Counted from the stretch's first letter, positions 26,583 through 33,945 are shown. The stretch is 43,595 nt of DNA from Sphaerotilus sp. (GCF_013299175.1 NZ_JAAFKF010000022.1:1-43595); one strand, 5' to 3'. Program-made: numbers and translations. Notes: generated by a model not told the origin, from the sequence alone.

Positions 26583-27869
26583 ATGAGCGATCCATCGACT
26601 ACCTCGACGACCTCGACGGTCTTTCCCACCGAACTCACCTGGGAAGGCGACGGCACCCACCGCATCCCCTTCCTCGCCTACACCGACAAAGAGATCTACC
26701 AGCGCGAGCTGGAACGCTTCTTCTACAAGGCGCACTGGTGCTACGTCGGCCTGGAAGCCGAAGTGCCGAATCCGGGCGACTTCAAGCGCACGGTCGTCGG
26801 CGAACGCTCGGTGATCATGGCCCGCGACCCAGACGGCACGGTCAGCGTGATCGAGAACGTCTGCGCCCACCGCGGCATGCGCTTCTGCCGCGAGCGCCAC
26901 GGCAACCGCAAGGAATTCGTCTGCCCCTACCACCAGTGGAGCTACACGCTCAAGGGTGATCTGCAGGGCGTGCCCTTCCGCCGCGGCGTCAAGCAGGACG
27001 GCAAGGTGCAGGGCGGCATGCCGGCGGACTTCAAGACCAGCGACCACAACCTGACCAAGCTGAAGGTCGCCGTGCGCGGCGGCGTGGTCTTCGCGTCCTT
27101 CGACCACGAAGTCGAGTCGCTGGAGGACTACCTCGGCCCCACCATCCTGGGCTACTTCGACCGCCTCTTCGACGGCCGGAAACTGAAGATCCTCGGCTAC
27201 AACCGCCAGCGCATCCCCGGCAACTGGAAGCTGATGCAGGAGAACATCAAAGACCCCTACCACCCCGGCCTGCTGCACACCTGGTTCGTCACCTTCGGCC
27301 TCTGGCGCGCCGACAACAAGTCGCAGTTGCGCATGGACGACCAGCACCGCCACGCCGCGATGATCTCCACCCGCGGCACGGCGAGCAAATCCACCGACGC
27401 GGCGCAGGTGACCCAGGTGTCGAGCTTCAAGGAAAGCATGCAGCTCCACGACCCGAGCTTCCTCGACATCGTGCCCGAGCCGTGGTGGAACGGCCCGACG
27501 GCGGTGATGACGACCATCTTCCCGAGCGTGATCCTGCAGCAGCAGGTCAACAGCGTCTCGACCCGCCACATCCAGCCCGACGGCCACGGCAGCTTCGACT
27601 TCGTCTGGACCCACTTCGGCTTCGAGGACGACAGCGCGGAGATGACCGAGCGCCGCCTGCGGCAAGCCAACCTGTTCGGCCCGGCCGGCTTCGTTTCGGC
27701 CGACGACGGCGAGGTCATCGAGTTTTCGCAGGAAGCCTTCGAGAGCAAGCCCTTCCACCGCACGCTGGCCGAACTCGGCGGGCATGGCGTGGAAAACACC
27801 GAACACATGGTCACGGAGACGCTGATCCGGGGCATGTACCGCTACTGGCGCAACGTGATGGAGGCTTGA
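26583..27869 (+). CDS. nagG: Rieske oxygenase large subunit (salicylate 5-hydroxylase NagG type)
   Basis: A 428-residue terminal oxygenase alpha subunit. The Rieske centre is C94AH96 with CPYHQW (Cys114, His117). The mononuclear iron site is in QENIKDPYHPGLLH (Asn221, Asp224, His227, His232). The NIKDPYH context is that of NagG and related monooxygenating Rieske enzymes rather than naphthalene dioxygenase (NHVGDAYH-type). The expected reaction is hydroxylation of salicylate to gentisate with O2 and electrons from NagAa/NagAb; other hydroxybenzoates or anthranilate are possible. The start at 26583 is preceded by GAGGAGA, and the gene follows nagAa by 15 bases. Codon use is like the neighbours. 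Confidence 0.85.
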   Translation: MSDPSTTSTTSTVFPTELTWEGDGTHRIPFLAYTDKEIYQRELERFFYKAHWCYVGLEAEVPNPGDFKRTVVGERSVIMARDPDGTVSVIENVCAHRGMRFCRERHGNRKEFVCPYHQWSYTLKGDLQGVPFRRGVKQDGKVQGGMPADFKTSDHNLTKLKVAVRGGVVFASFDHEVESLEDYLGPTILGYFDRLFDGRKLKILGYNRQRIPGNWKLMQENIKDPYHPGLLHTWFVTFGLWRADNKSQLRMDDQHRHAAMISTRGTASKSTDAAQVTQVSSFKESMQLHDPSFLDIVPEPWWNGPTAVMTTIFPSVILQQQVNSVSTRHIQPDGHGSFDFVWTHFGFEDDSAEMTERRLRQANLFGPAGFVSADDGEVIEFSQEAFESKPFHRTLAELGGHGVENTEHMVTETLIRGMYRYWRNVMEA

Positions 27870-27872
27870 GCC

Positions 27873-28367
27873 ATGACCACCCCCATGACCACCCCGATGG
27901 GCTTTGAAGACTGGCTGGCCCTGACCCAGCTCTACGCCGACTACGCCAGCGCCGTCGATTCCGGCAACTGGGATCTCTGGCCCGAGTTCTTCACCGACGA
28001 CTGCGTGTACCGCCTGCAGCCCCGCGAGAACCACGAGCGTGGCTTCCCGCTGGCGACGCTGGGGTTCACGAGCAAGGGGATGCTGAAGGACCGCGTCTAC
28101 GGCATCAAGGAAACGCTGTTCCACGATCCCTACTACCAGCGCCACATCGTCGGCACCCCACTGGTGCATGAAGCCGGGGACGGCCGCTGGCGCTGCGAGG
28201 CCAACTACGCGGTGTTCCGCACCAAGCTGTCCGAAGTCTCGACCGTGTTCAACGTCGGGCGCTACCTGGATGTCGTGGTGCGCACGCCAGCGGGGCTGAA
28301 GTTCGCCTCGCGCGAGTGCATCTACGACTCCGAGATGATCCCCAACTCGATCATCTATCCCATCTGA
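27873..28367 (+). CDS. nagH: Rieske oxygenase small subunit (NagH type)
   Basis: A 164-residue beta subunit of the SnoaL-like/ring-hydroxylating fold, structural partner of the alpha subunit. Visible family features are [32 protein letters not shown] near the N-terminus and the C-terminal [25 protein letters not shown] ending. No metal-binding residues are expected. It starts three bases after nagG. The start is ambiguous: the 5' end is a 12-bp tandem duplication (ATGACCACCCCC, ATGACCACCCCG, then ATG), offering in-frame starts at 27873, 27885 and 27897. The duplication gives the odd N-terminus MTTPMTTPM. It ends inside a 10-bp tandem repeat. Confidence 0.85.
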   Translation: MTTPMTTPMGFEDWLALTQLYADYASAVDSGNWDLWPEFFTDDCVYRLQPRENHERGFPLATLGFTSKGMLKDRVYGIKETLFHDPYYQRHIVGTPLVHEAGDGRWRCEANYAVFRTKLSEVSTVFNVGRYLDVVVRTPAGLKFASRECIYDSEMIPNSIIYPI

Positions 28368-28390
28368 ACCGATCTGAACCGATCTGAACC
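28361..28390 (+). repeat. Tandem decamer spanning the nagH stop codon
   Basis: Three tandem units (C/G)ATCTGAACC; the nagH stop TGA is within the first. A partial fourth unit (GAACCGA) precedes the nagAb ribosome site. Confidence 0.85.
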
Positions 28391-28409
28391 GAACCGAGAA
28401 GAGAACACC

Positions 28410-28727
28410 ATGAGCACCACGAACTGGGTCGATGCACTGTCGGCCGCTGACCTGCCCACCGACGACGTGATGGGCCTCGCGGTCGCCGGGCGCGACATCG
28501 CGGTCTACACCGTCGGCGACGAGGTCTACGCCACCGACAACCTCTGCACCCACGGCCACGCCCGCCTGTGCGACGGCTTCCTCGACGGCCACGAGATCGA
28601 ATGCCCGCTGCACCAGGGCAAGTTCGACGTGCGCGACGGCCGCCCGACCTGCGCGCCCGTCACCGAGGCGGTGCGCAGCTATCCGGTGAAGGTCGAGGGC
28701 GGGCGGGTGTTCCTGCAACTCGGTTGA
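28410..28727 (+). CDS. nagAb: Rieske [2Fe-2S] ferredoxin (NagAb type)
   Basis: A 105-residue single-domain Rieske ferredoxin, the length of NahAb-type proteins. Cluster ligands are Cys46/His48 (LCTHGHARL) and Cys65/His68 ([14 protein letters not shown]). It relays electrons from the NagAa reductase to the NagG/NagH oxygenase in the cytoplasm. It closes the cluster; the next gene is convergent on the opposite strand, and a GC-rich hairpin lies between. The start ATG at 28410 follows CGAGAAGAGAACACC. No stand-alone oxygenase of the naphthalene type follows within the window, consistent with a dedicated salicylate or hydroxybenzoate hydroxylase. Confidence 0.88.
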   Translation: MSTTNWVDALSAADLPTDDVMGLAVAGRDIAVYTVGDEVYATDNLCTHGHARLCDGFLDGHEIECPLHQGKFDVRDGRPTCAPVTEAVRSYPVKVEGGRVFLQLG

Positions 28728-28739
28728 AGAACACATGGG

Positions 28740-28757
28740 GCGGGGATACGCCCCCGC
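28740..28757. terminator. GC-rich hairpin between convergent genes (possible terminator)
   Basis: GCGGGG-ATACGC-CCCCGC forms a 6-bp stem between the end of nagAb and the end of the cytochrome c gene. There is no T-tract, so its function as a terminator is uncertain; an alternative fold pairs GGGGCG with CGCCCC. Confidence 0.35.
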
Positions 28758-29099
28758 TCACTGCGGCGCGCTGGCCGCAGCCGCCCACCCGTTCACCGAC
28801 CCCACATACCCCCACAGCAGCTCCACCTGCCCCGGCTTGAGCACAGCGCCCCAAGCCGGCATCGCCCGCAGCCCTTCGTTCACCGAGCGCACGAACCGCG
28901 CCTTGTCGTGCTGCGGAAAGGTGCGCAGGTCGAAGCCGATGCTGTTCGAGACCAGGTTGATGCCGTGGCACCGCTGGCAGGAGATGACGTAGAGGCGCCG
29001 CCCGGCCTCGACCGGGTCGGGCGCCGCCTCCTGTGCCTGCACGGCGCCAGACCCGGACAAGGCGCCCCACAGCGCCAGGGCAAGAACGCCTGTCTTCAT
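28758..29099 (-). CDS. Small cytochrome c, partner of the PQQ dehydrogenase
   Basis: A 113-residue exported monohaem cytochrome. An N-terminal signal (ALALWGALSGSGAVQAQ) is followed by the haem site CQRCH and a C-terminal methionine region (LRAMPAWGAVL) that likely supplies the sixth ligand. It should accept electrons from the PQQ alcohol dehydrogenase in the periplasm. Its ATG at 29099 overlaps the dehydrogenase stop by four bases (ATGA), so the two are translationally coupled. An in-frame ATG at 29123 is possible but lies inside the upstream gene and would disrupt the signal peptide. The C-terminus is alanine-rich and short. Confidence 0.88.
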   Translation of the reverse strand: MKTGVLALALWGALSGSGAVQAQEAAPDPVEAGRRLYVISCQRCHGINLVSNSIGFDLRTFPQHDKARFVRSVNEGLRAMPAWGAVLKPGQVELLWGYVGSVNGWAAAASAPQ

Positions 29100-30790
29100 C
29101 GTTTCGGCAGCGCGAAGGTCCACACCGAGCCACCCGCTGGCACATTGGCCGTGTCCGGGTCACCCGCCAGTGCGCCGTAGACGTGCGCCGATCCGCTGAG
29201 CACGGTGATGTACTCGCGCCCGCCCTTCTCCCACGCGATCGGCAGGCCGGAGATGCCCGAGCCGGTCTGGAACGACCACAACTGCTGGCCGGACTTGGAG
29301 TCGAACGCCAGGAACTGCCCGTTCTGCGCCCCGGTGAACACCAGACCCGACGCCGTCGAAAGCACACCCGCCCAGAACGGCGACTTGTTCAGCACCGTCC
29401 ACACCGGCTTGGCCGCCACCGGATCCCAGGCCACCAGCGCACCGCGGTTGCCGTCGGCCGGACTGACGAAGCCGCCCAGCTCCAGCCCGAGGTACCAGTT
29501 CGGGCCGCCGGGGCGTTCCTGCTTGGTGTAGCGGACTTTCATGCCCACGTCGATCGTGTTCATGAACACCAGCCCGCGCCCTGGGTCGAAGCTCATCGGC
29601 ATCCAGTTCTTGCCACCGAACGCGCTCGGCCAGACCTCGACGAAGTCCTTCATCTCCTCGGACTTGCGCACCGTGGTGGTCATCGGCGTGTCGATCGGGC
29701 GGCCGGTCTTCATGTCGATGCCGGTGGCCCAGTTGACGTTGCGCGCGAACTGCGTGGCCGACAGCAGCTTGCCGGACTGGCGGTCGATCACGTAGAAGAA
29801 GCCGTTGCGGTTGGCCTGCATCAGCACCTTGGTCTTCTTGCCCGCGATGGGCAGATCGGCCAGCACCAGCTCGTTCACGCCGTCGTAGTCATACGGATCG
29901 CCGGGCGAGAACTGGTAGGTCCAGACGATCTCGCCGGTCGAGGGCCGCAGCGCCAGCACCGAGTTGATGTGCAGCGAATCGCCGCCGCGGGTCGCCGCGT
30001 TCCACGGGCCGCCGTTGCCGACGCCCCAGTACACGAGGTCCAGCTCCGGGTCGTAGCTGCCGGTCAGCCAGGTCGGGCCGCCACCGGTCTTCGCGGCGTC
30101 GCCCTTCCAGGTGTCGCCGCCCGGCTCGCCGGGGAGCGCGGTGGTCCAGCGGTGCCACTTCTTCGCGCCGGTCTTCAAGTCCCAGCCGTTGATGAAGCCG
30201 CGGGTGCCGTATTCGCCGCCCGAGATGCCCGTGACCAGCACGCCGCCCGCGATCAGCGGCGCGTGGGTCATCGAATAGCCGTCCTTGTAGTCGGCGGCCT
30301 TCTGCTTCCACAGCACCTTGCCATCGGCCACCGAGATCGCCATCACATGGGCGTCGATCGTGGTCCGGTAGAGCACGCCGTCGAGCACCGCCATGCCGCG
30401 CGTGTGGATGCCGCAGCACAGGTAGCCGGCGATGTCGTTCGGCAGGTCCACGCCGACCTTCCACTTCTGGCGGCCGGTGATGGCGTCAACCGCGACCGTG
30501 CTGTTGTGGGTGGCGACGTACATCGTGCCGTCGATCAGCAGCGGCTGGTTCGAGGCGTTGGTCGAGTTGTCGAGGCTCAGGTTCCAGACCGGCGCGAGGC
30601 CCTTCACGTTCGCGGGCGTGATCTCCTGGCTGGTCGAGTGGCGCTGCAGCCCCCAGCCCATGCCGTAGGTGCTGACATCGCCCGGCGTGGCGGCGTCGTT
30701 GCGCAGGTCGGCGAGGCTCTGGGCGCCGCTGGCGGTGGCCAGGGCAGCCACCGCGCAGGCCATGAGGCTTCGGATGGGCAGGTTCAGCAT
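29096..30790 (-). CDS. PQQ-dependent alcohol dehydrogenase (methanol/ethanol family)
   Basis: A 564-residue periplasmic eight-bladed propeller quinoprotein. A signal peptide (LMACAVAALATASGAQS) is cleaved near residue 25. The vicinal disulfide cysteines are Cys125-Cys126 (GYLCCGIHT). Metal-site residues are Glu193 (GGEYGTRGF), Asn264 (GGPWN) and the presumed catalytic Asp301 in DPYDYDGVNE. Asp303, two residues on, is the position that is Asp in lanthanide-dependent XoxF enzymes and Ala in calcium-dependent MxaF, so a lanthanide cofactor is possible. There is no attached haem domain; the cytochrome is encoded by the overlapping downstream gene. It is divergent from an AcoR-like regulator. The substrate is probably an alcohol of the aromatic pathway (inference). 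Confidence 0.9.
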   Translation of the reverse strand: MLNLPIRSLMACAVAALATASGAQSLADLRNDAATPGDVSTYGMGWGLQRHSTSQEITPANVKGLAPVWNLSLDNSTNASNQPLLIDGTMYVATHNSTVAVDAITGRQKWKVGVDLPNDIAGYLCCGIHTRGMAVLDGVLYRTTIDAHVMAISVADGKVLWKQKAADYKDGYSMTHAPLIAGGVLVTGISGGEYGTRGFINGWDLKTGAKKWHRWTTALPGEPGGDTWKGDAAKTGGGPTWLTGSYDPELDLVYWGVGNGGPWNAATRGGDSLHINSVLALRPSTGEIVWTYQFSPGDPYDYDGVNELVLADLPIAGKKTKVLMQANRNGFFYVIDRQSGKLLSATQFARNVNWATGIDMKTGRPIDTPMTTTVRKSEEMKDFVEVWPSAFGGKNWMPMSFDPGRGLVFMNTIDVGMKVRYTKQERPGGPNWYLGLELGGFVSPADGNRGALVAWDPVAAKPVWTVLNKSPFWAGVLSTASGLVFTGAQNGQFLAFDSKSGQQLWSFQTGSGISGLPIAWEKGGREYITVLSGSAHVYGALAGDPDTANVPAGGSVWTFALPKR

Positions 30791-30891
30791 GGGGGTGTCT
30801 CCTGTTGTGCAACTCGGTGCGGATCAGTTCACGGACCACGATAGACCCAGCCCGACAGCGCGGCCACTTCGGGATTTACCCGAGGCCCGGA

Positions 30892-30910
30892 GTGTTCCGC
30901 CACGGCACAC
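30892..30910. promoter_or_regulatory. Dyad between PQQ dehydrogenase and AcoR-like regulator
   Basis: GTGTTC-N7-GCACAC, one mismatch from the perfect dyad GTGTTC-N7-GAACAC found upstream of the GMC gene. The companion block ACTTCGGGA is at 30866-30874, 26 bases away (25 at the other site), in the same orientation relative to the alcohol-oxidising gene. Confidence 0.55.
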
Positions 30911-30961
30911 CTTGCCCCATGGCCCGGCCCGCCCGCACACTCGCTGCACGGAGACACCGCC

Positions 30962-32146
30962 ATGACCCACGGCCAGCACCTGCCCGCCAACCCGTTCTAT
31001 GCCTCGGCCGCCCAACGCATCGCCCTGGCACGGCAACGCTATTTCGAGGAAGGCATCCGCCCGTCGGGCATGGTCAGCGAGGCGGTGATCCAGTCGTGGA
31101 CCCGCTGCCTGCACGCCCGCCAGGACCCGAGCCGGTCGGTCGAGTTCGAGCCGGTCACGCCCAGCCGCGTCCACGGCGCGCTGCGGCTGAACCAGCAACT
31201 GCTCGCGGCGGCGACCGACGAGATGGCGCGCCTGCAATACACGCTGGCCGGCACCAGCGGCACCGCCATGCTCACCGACGCCCAGGGCATCATCATCGGC
31301 AGCACCTTCGTGCAGGCGCGCAGCCACGAGCGGCTGATGCCGGTGACGACGCGCATCGGCGTGAACCTGTCGGAAGAGGCGGTCGGCACCACCGCGCCGG
31401 GCGTGACGGCGCGCACCGCCCGGCCCTGCGTGGTCTCGGGCGCGGAGCACTACTTCGGCAATGTCCAGGCGATGCACTGCGCCGCCGCGCCGATCCACGA
31501 CATCCGCGGCCAACTCGCCGGGGTGCTGGACCTGTCGAGCGAGGGGCGGCCGTTCGGGTTCGATGCCGGGTCGGTGGTCGGCCACTACGCGGCGGAGATC
31601 GAGAACCGGCTGCTGTGTGCGCAGTCCACCGAGCACCTGGTCGTGCGGATGCAGATCGCGCCGAACCTGCTCGACACGCCGATGGCCGGGCTGGCGGGGA
31701 TCACGGGCGACGGACGGCTCGACTGGTTCAATGGTGCGGCGGCGCGGCTGCTGGGGCTGCGGGATGGCATGGCGACGGCGCAGGCGCGGGGCGGGGTCGA
31801 GGCGCATTTCGGCGTCCCGCTGTCCACGCTCATCGGCTGGAGCACGCCGGCCCAGCCCCAGCCGCTGCACCTGCCCAACGGCCTGATGCTGTGGGTGCGC
31901 TGCGACTGGCGCAGCCGCGACGGGCACCGGCCGGTGCATGCGGTCGCGCCCAAGCCGGTGGCCGCGTCCGTCCCGCCAGTCGAGCGGCCGGACAGCACGG
32001 CGTCACTGCGCGAGACCGAGCACCAGGCGATCGTGCAGGCGCTGGCCGAGCATGGCGGGAACGTGTCGAAGACGGCGCGGGCGCTGGGGGTGTCGCGGGG
32101 GCGGGTGTACCGGCATCTCCGGGCCGAGGCGGCGGCGGCGACCTAA
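30962..32146 (+). CDS. AcoR-like GAF/Fis-HTH regulator without AAA+ domain (paralogue)
   Basis: A 394-residue paralogue of the regulator encoded at 23.2-24.4 kb, with the same layout. The AcoR-type sensor shows RIALARQRYFEEGIRPSGMV, TAMLTDAQGIIIGS, GVNLSEEAVGTTAPG and HCAAAPIHDIRGQLAGVLDL. A degenerate PAS-like part follows (LAGITGDGRLDWFNG). A linker leads to a C-terminal Fis-type helix-turn-helix (ALAEHGGNVSKTARAL, SRGRVYRHLRAEA). No ATPase domain is present. It is divergent from the PQQ dehydrogenase and cytochrome c genes, with a shared dyad in the 171-base gap, so it most likely controls them and itself. The start ATG at 30962 follows CGGAGACACCGCC. Confidence 0.85.
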   Translation: MTHGQHLPANPFYASAAQRIALARQRYFEEGIRPSGMVSEAVIQSWTRCLHARQDPSRSVEFEPVTPSRVHGALRLNQQLLAAATDEMARLQYTLAGTSGTAMLTDAQGIIIGSTFVQARSHERLMPVTTRIGVNLSEEAVGTTAPGVTARTARPCVVSGAEHYFGNVQAMHCAAAPIHDIRGQLAGVLDLSSEGRPFGFDAGSVVGHYAAEIENRLLCAQSTEHLVVRMQIAPNLLDTPMAGLAGITGDGRLDWFNGAAARLLGLRDGMATAQARGGVEAHFGVPLSTLIGWSTPAQPQPLHLPNGLMLWVRCDWRSRDGHRPVHAVAPKPVAASVPPVERPDSTASLRETEHQAIVQALAEHGGNVSKTARALGVSRGRVYRHLRAEAAAAT

Positions 32147-32535
32147 TGCGACACGGGTTGGTGCAACACCCCCAACCGCGCAGCCAACCCGGCCAACCGC
32201 TTGTCCAGCGTCCACAGCACGGCCCCAGGCGTGATGCGCGTCGAGGCGAGCAACACCAAGTCCACCAGCCCGCACCCCAGCCCGTGCAGCTTCTCGCGCT
32301 CGATCAGCACCATCACCTCTGGCAGCGTGGCCTGCTGGACCTGTTGAAGCTGTTCCATGTCGCCCAGCGTCCGTCGGCGTGGCGCCGGAGGTGTCCCGCA
32401 GGCCAATTCGGCCACCACCATCGGGTGCGTCCAGGCCATGTCCAGGCCCAGCAGGGCCACCAGTGCGCCGTTGTGGTGGCGAAAGTGGTCCACCCAGACG
32501 GAGGTGTCGATGAGCACCCCGGCCACGGCCGTCAT
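32143..32535 (-). CDS. vapC: PIN-domain toxin (VapC family)
   Basis: A 130-residue PIN-domain ribonuclease. The acidic metal-site residues are visible in VLIDTSVWVDHFR (Asp10), VVAELACG (Glu), DLVLLAS (Asp) and LWTLDKRL (Asp). VapC toxins cut tRNA or rRNA and are neutralised by the VapB partner. Its ATG overlaps the antitoxin stop by four bases (ATGA), the standard coupled arrangement. The 3' end runs four bases into the convergent AcoR-like gene. The long upstream frame to 32796 is not a start because it runs antisense-shifted through vapB. No other nuclease domain is attached. Confidence 0.9.
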   Translation of the reverse strand: MTAVAGVLIDTSVWVDHFRHHNGALVALLGLDMAWTHPMVVAELACGTPPAPRRRTLGDMEQLQQVQQATLPEVMVLIEREKLHGLGCGLVDLVLLASTRITPGAVLWTLDKRLAGLAARLGVLHQPVSH

Positions 32536-32735
32536 GCCGCGGGCACTTCGTGGCGGCGTGGCACGTCCTGCATGTCGGGCACGACCCCACCCAGCGCCGC
32601 CAGCCGCTTGGCCGCCTGTACCCGCACGAAGGTCTTGACGGCTTCCCGGAACAGATCGGCCTTGTCCATCGCGGGATCGGCCATGGCCAGGGCTTGTTCG
32701 TACAGCTCGTCGTCGAGGGTGACGGTGGTTCTCAT
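32532..32735 (-). CDS. vapB: Antitoxin of the VapBC module
   Basis: A 67-residue antitoxin starting MRTTVTLDDELYEQALAMAD, a ribbon-helix-helix DNA-binding N-terminus of the VapB/DUF2191 type. The C-terminal part (AAKRLAALGGVVPD, ending in a charged/proline tail) should wrap the toxin. An in-frame ATG at 32750 would add five residues. It precedes vapC with a 4-base overlap. The perfect palindrome ATGATG-GG-CATCAT just upstream (32762-32775) is the likely autoregulatory operator. Confidence 0.88.
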   Translation of the reverse strand: MRTTVTLDDELYEQALAMADPAMDKADLFREAVKTFVRVQAAKRLAALGGVVPDMQDVPRRHEVPAA

Positions 32736-32761
32736 GGCGGGCGCCTGCATCTTTATTGATG

Positions 32762-32775
32762 ATGATGGGCATCAT
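32762..32775. promoter_or_regulatory. Palindrome upstream of vapBC
   Basis: ATGATG-GG-CATCAT, a perfect 6-bp-arm palindrome 27 bases upstream of the vapB start. It fits a ribbon-helix-helix antitoxin operator; this role is inferred. Confidence 0.5.
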
Positions 32776-32842
32776 ATTCGATGCAACACACCACACGGGG
32801 CTGGCGCAGCGGTTCCGGGTGCGGGCGGATGTGTTTCTCTGA

Positions 32843-33178
32843 TCAACCGACGGCGAGCATCAAATGCCCGACCGGCTGGGCCGCTGGCCGGACCTTGATC
32901 TCGATGTCGTAGCCCAGCCGGTTCAGGCAGTCCATCAGCTTGCACTCGGACAGGTTCGAGAAATCGCCGCGCATCATGTCCGACACCTTGGGCTGGGTGA
33001 TGCCCATGCGCTTGGCCGCCACCTGCTGGGTCAGCCCCTGCAGCCGCATCGCCTTGCGGATCTCGATCACGAGGCCCGCCTTGATCTTGAGCTTTTCAGC
33101 GTCGTGCAAGCCCAGGTCGGCGAACACGTTGCCGGAACTGCGCATGACCTCGACACCATCAATGGTTTGATTTTGCAT
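32843..33178 (-). CDS. XRE-family HTH protein, orphan antitoxin-like (HigA-type)
   Basis: A 111-residue protein with a central helix-turn-helix: IRKAMRLQGLTQQVAAKRMG followed by ITQPKVSDMMRG (residues about 40-70). The LSECKLMDCLNRLGYDIEIKV ending is typical of HTH_37/HigA-like antitoxins. Such proteins normally follow a RelE/HigB toxin gene; none is present on either side (53 bases to mqsA upstream, vapB downstream), so it is either orphaned or a solitary regulator. It lies downstream of mqsA on the same strand and could be co-transcribed with mqsRA. No toxin remnant was recognised. The start ATG at 33178 lacks a strong ribosome site. Confidence 0.8.
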   Translation of the reverse strand: MQNQTIDGVEVMRSSGNVFADLGLHDAEKLKIKAGLVIEIRKAMRLQGLTQQVAAKRMGITQPKVSDMMRGDFSNLSECKLMDCLNRLGYDIEIKVRPAAQPVGHLMLAVG

Positions 33179-33231
33179 TTTTCAGCTCGTTGGCACGGCT
33201 TCGGCGACATGGAAACGGAGGCATGCCGTCT

Positions 33232-33633
33232 CTACACCGCCCGCACCTCGTCCAGCAACTCCGGGTGGCGGTCCAGCACTTTCAGCAGCTTCACCAGGGC
33301 CAGCGGCGGCCGGGTCTTGCCGGTTTCGTAGCGCGAGAAGGCGTTGACGCCGCCGCCGAAGATCTGCGCGGCTTCGCGCTGGCCGAGGGCGAGCTTCTTG
33401 CGCACGTTGGCGATGAAGCCGGGATCGACGATGGTGGCGTTCACCTGCTTGATGAACTCGGCCACCTGATCGCCAAAGCGGCGGGCCTGTGCCATGTCCA
33501 GTACGGACTCGGTGCAGGCGGGGCAGAAATCACCGGTCACAGCCGGGATGATCGTCGTTTCACCCTTGTAGGTGAACGGCACGTCGCGGGTGTCATGCAC
33601 CAGTTCGGCGGCGCCGCAGGCGGGGCATTTCAT
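33232..33633 (-). CDS. mqsA: MqsA antitoxin
   Basis: A 133-residue MqsA. The N-terminal zinc domain has CPAC (Cys3, Cys6) and CPAC (Cys37, Cys40). The C-terminal HTH contains the near-invariant EAAQIFGGGVNAFSRYETGK and LVKLLKVLDRHPELLDEVR, closely following E. coli MqsA as recalled. It neutralises MqsR and represses the operon. The ATG at 33633 lies two bases after the mqsR stop; a GTG at 33639 would overlap that stop. The toxin-first gene order is the normal one for this family. Confidence 0.93.
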   Translation of the reverse strand: MKCPACGAAELVHDTRDVPFTYKGETTIIPAVTGDFCPACTESVLDMAQARRFGDQVAEFIKQVNATIVDPGFIANVRKKLALGQREAAQIFGGGVNAFSRYETGKTRPPLALVKLLKVLDRHPELLDEVRAV

Positions 33634-33635
33634 GG

Positions 33636-33932
33636 TCACAACTCCTTGAACGACACGATCAGCACATCGTCGATGACCGTCAGCTTGAGGTAGACATCGC
33701 CAACCGCCGTGCGGGGACGGTACACGTCTTGCCAGAGGCGGTGATCGGCGTGGGTGGTCATCGACTTGTAGAAATCCTGCGGGGTGAGGGCCAGAACCGT
33801 GGACACGATGCCGTCTTCATCCACACCCAGCAGTCTTCCTCCGATGACCGCACTCTGGGTCATGCGCACCTTGCCCGCATCGACCAGGGTCTTGACGATC
33901 GACAGCTTGCAGTGAGGGGTGCGCTTTTCCAT
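33636..33932 (-). CDS. mqsR: MqsR toxin (mRNA interferase)
   Basis: A 98-residue protein, the same length as E. coli MqsR, with MEKRTPHCKLSIVKTLVDAG at the N-terminus and DFYKSMTTHADHRLWQDVYR near the end, leading to VLIVSFKEL. MqsR cuts mRNA at GCU-type sites. The start at 33932 gives the exact family N-terminus; an upstream ATG at 33956 would lie in front of the -10 element. The predicted transcription start is only about 7 bases upstream of this ATG, so translation would be nearly leaderless. No inactivating change was seen. Confidence 0.94.
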   Translation of the reverse strand: MEKRTPHCKLSIVKTLVDAGKVRMTQSAVIGGRLLGVDEDGIVSTVLALTPQDFYKSMTTHADHRLWQDVYRPRTAVGDVYLKLTVIDDVLIVSFKEL

Positions 33933-33945
33933 GCGTGATGGGATG

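Noticed and set aside
25515..28736. A 1,073-codon open frame on minus opposite nagAa-nagG-nagH-nagAb
   Set aside because: Antisense shadow of four convincing genes; composition is typical of a complement frame.
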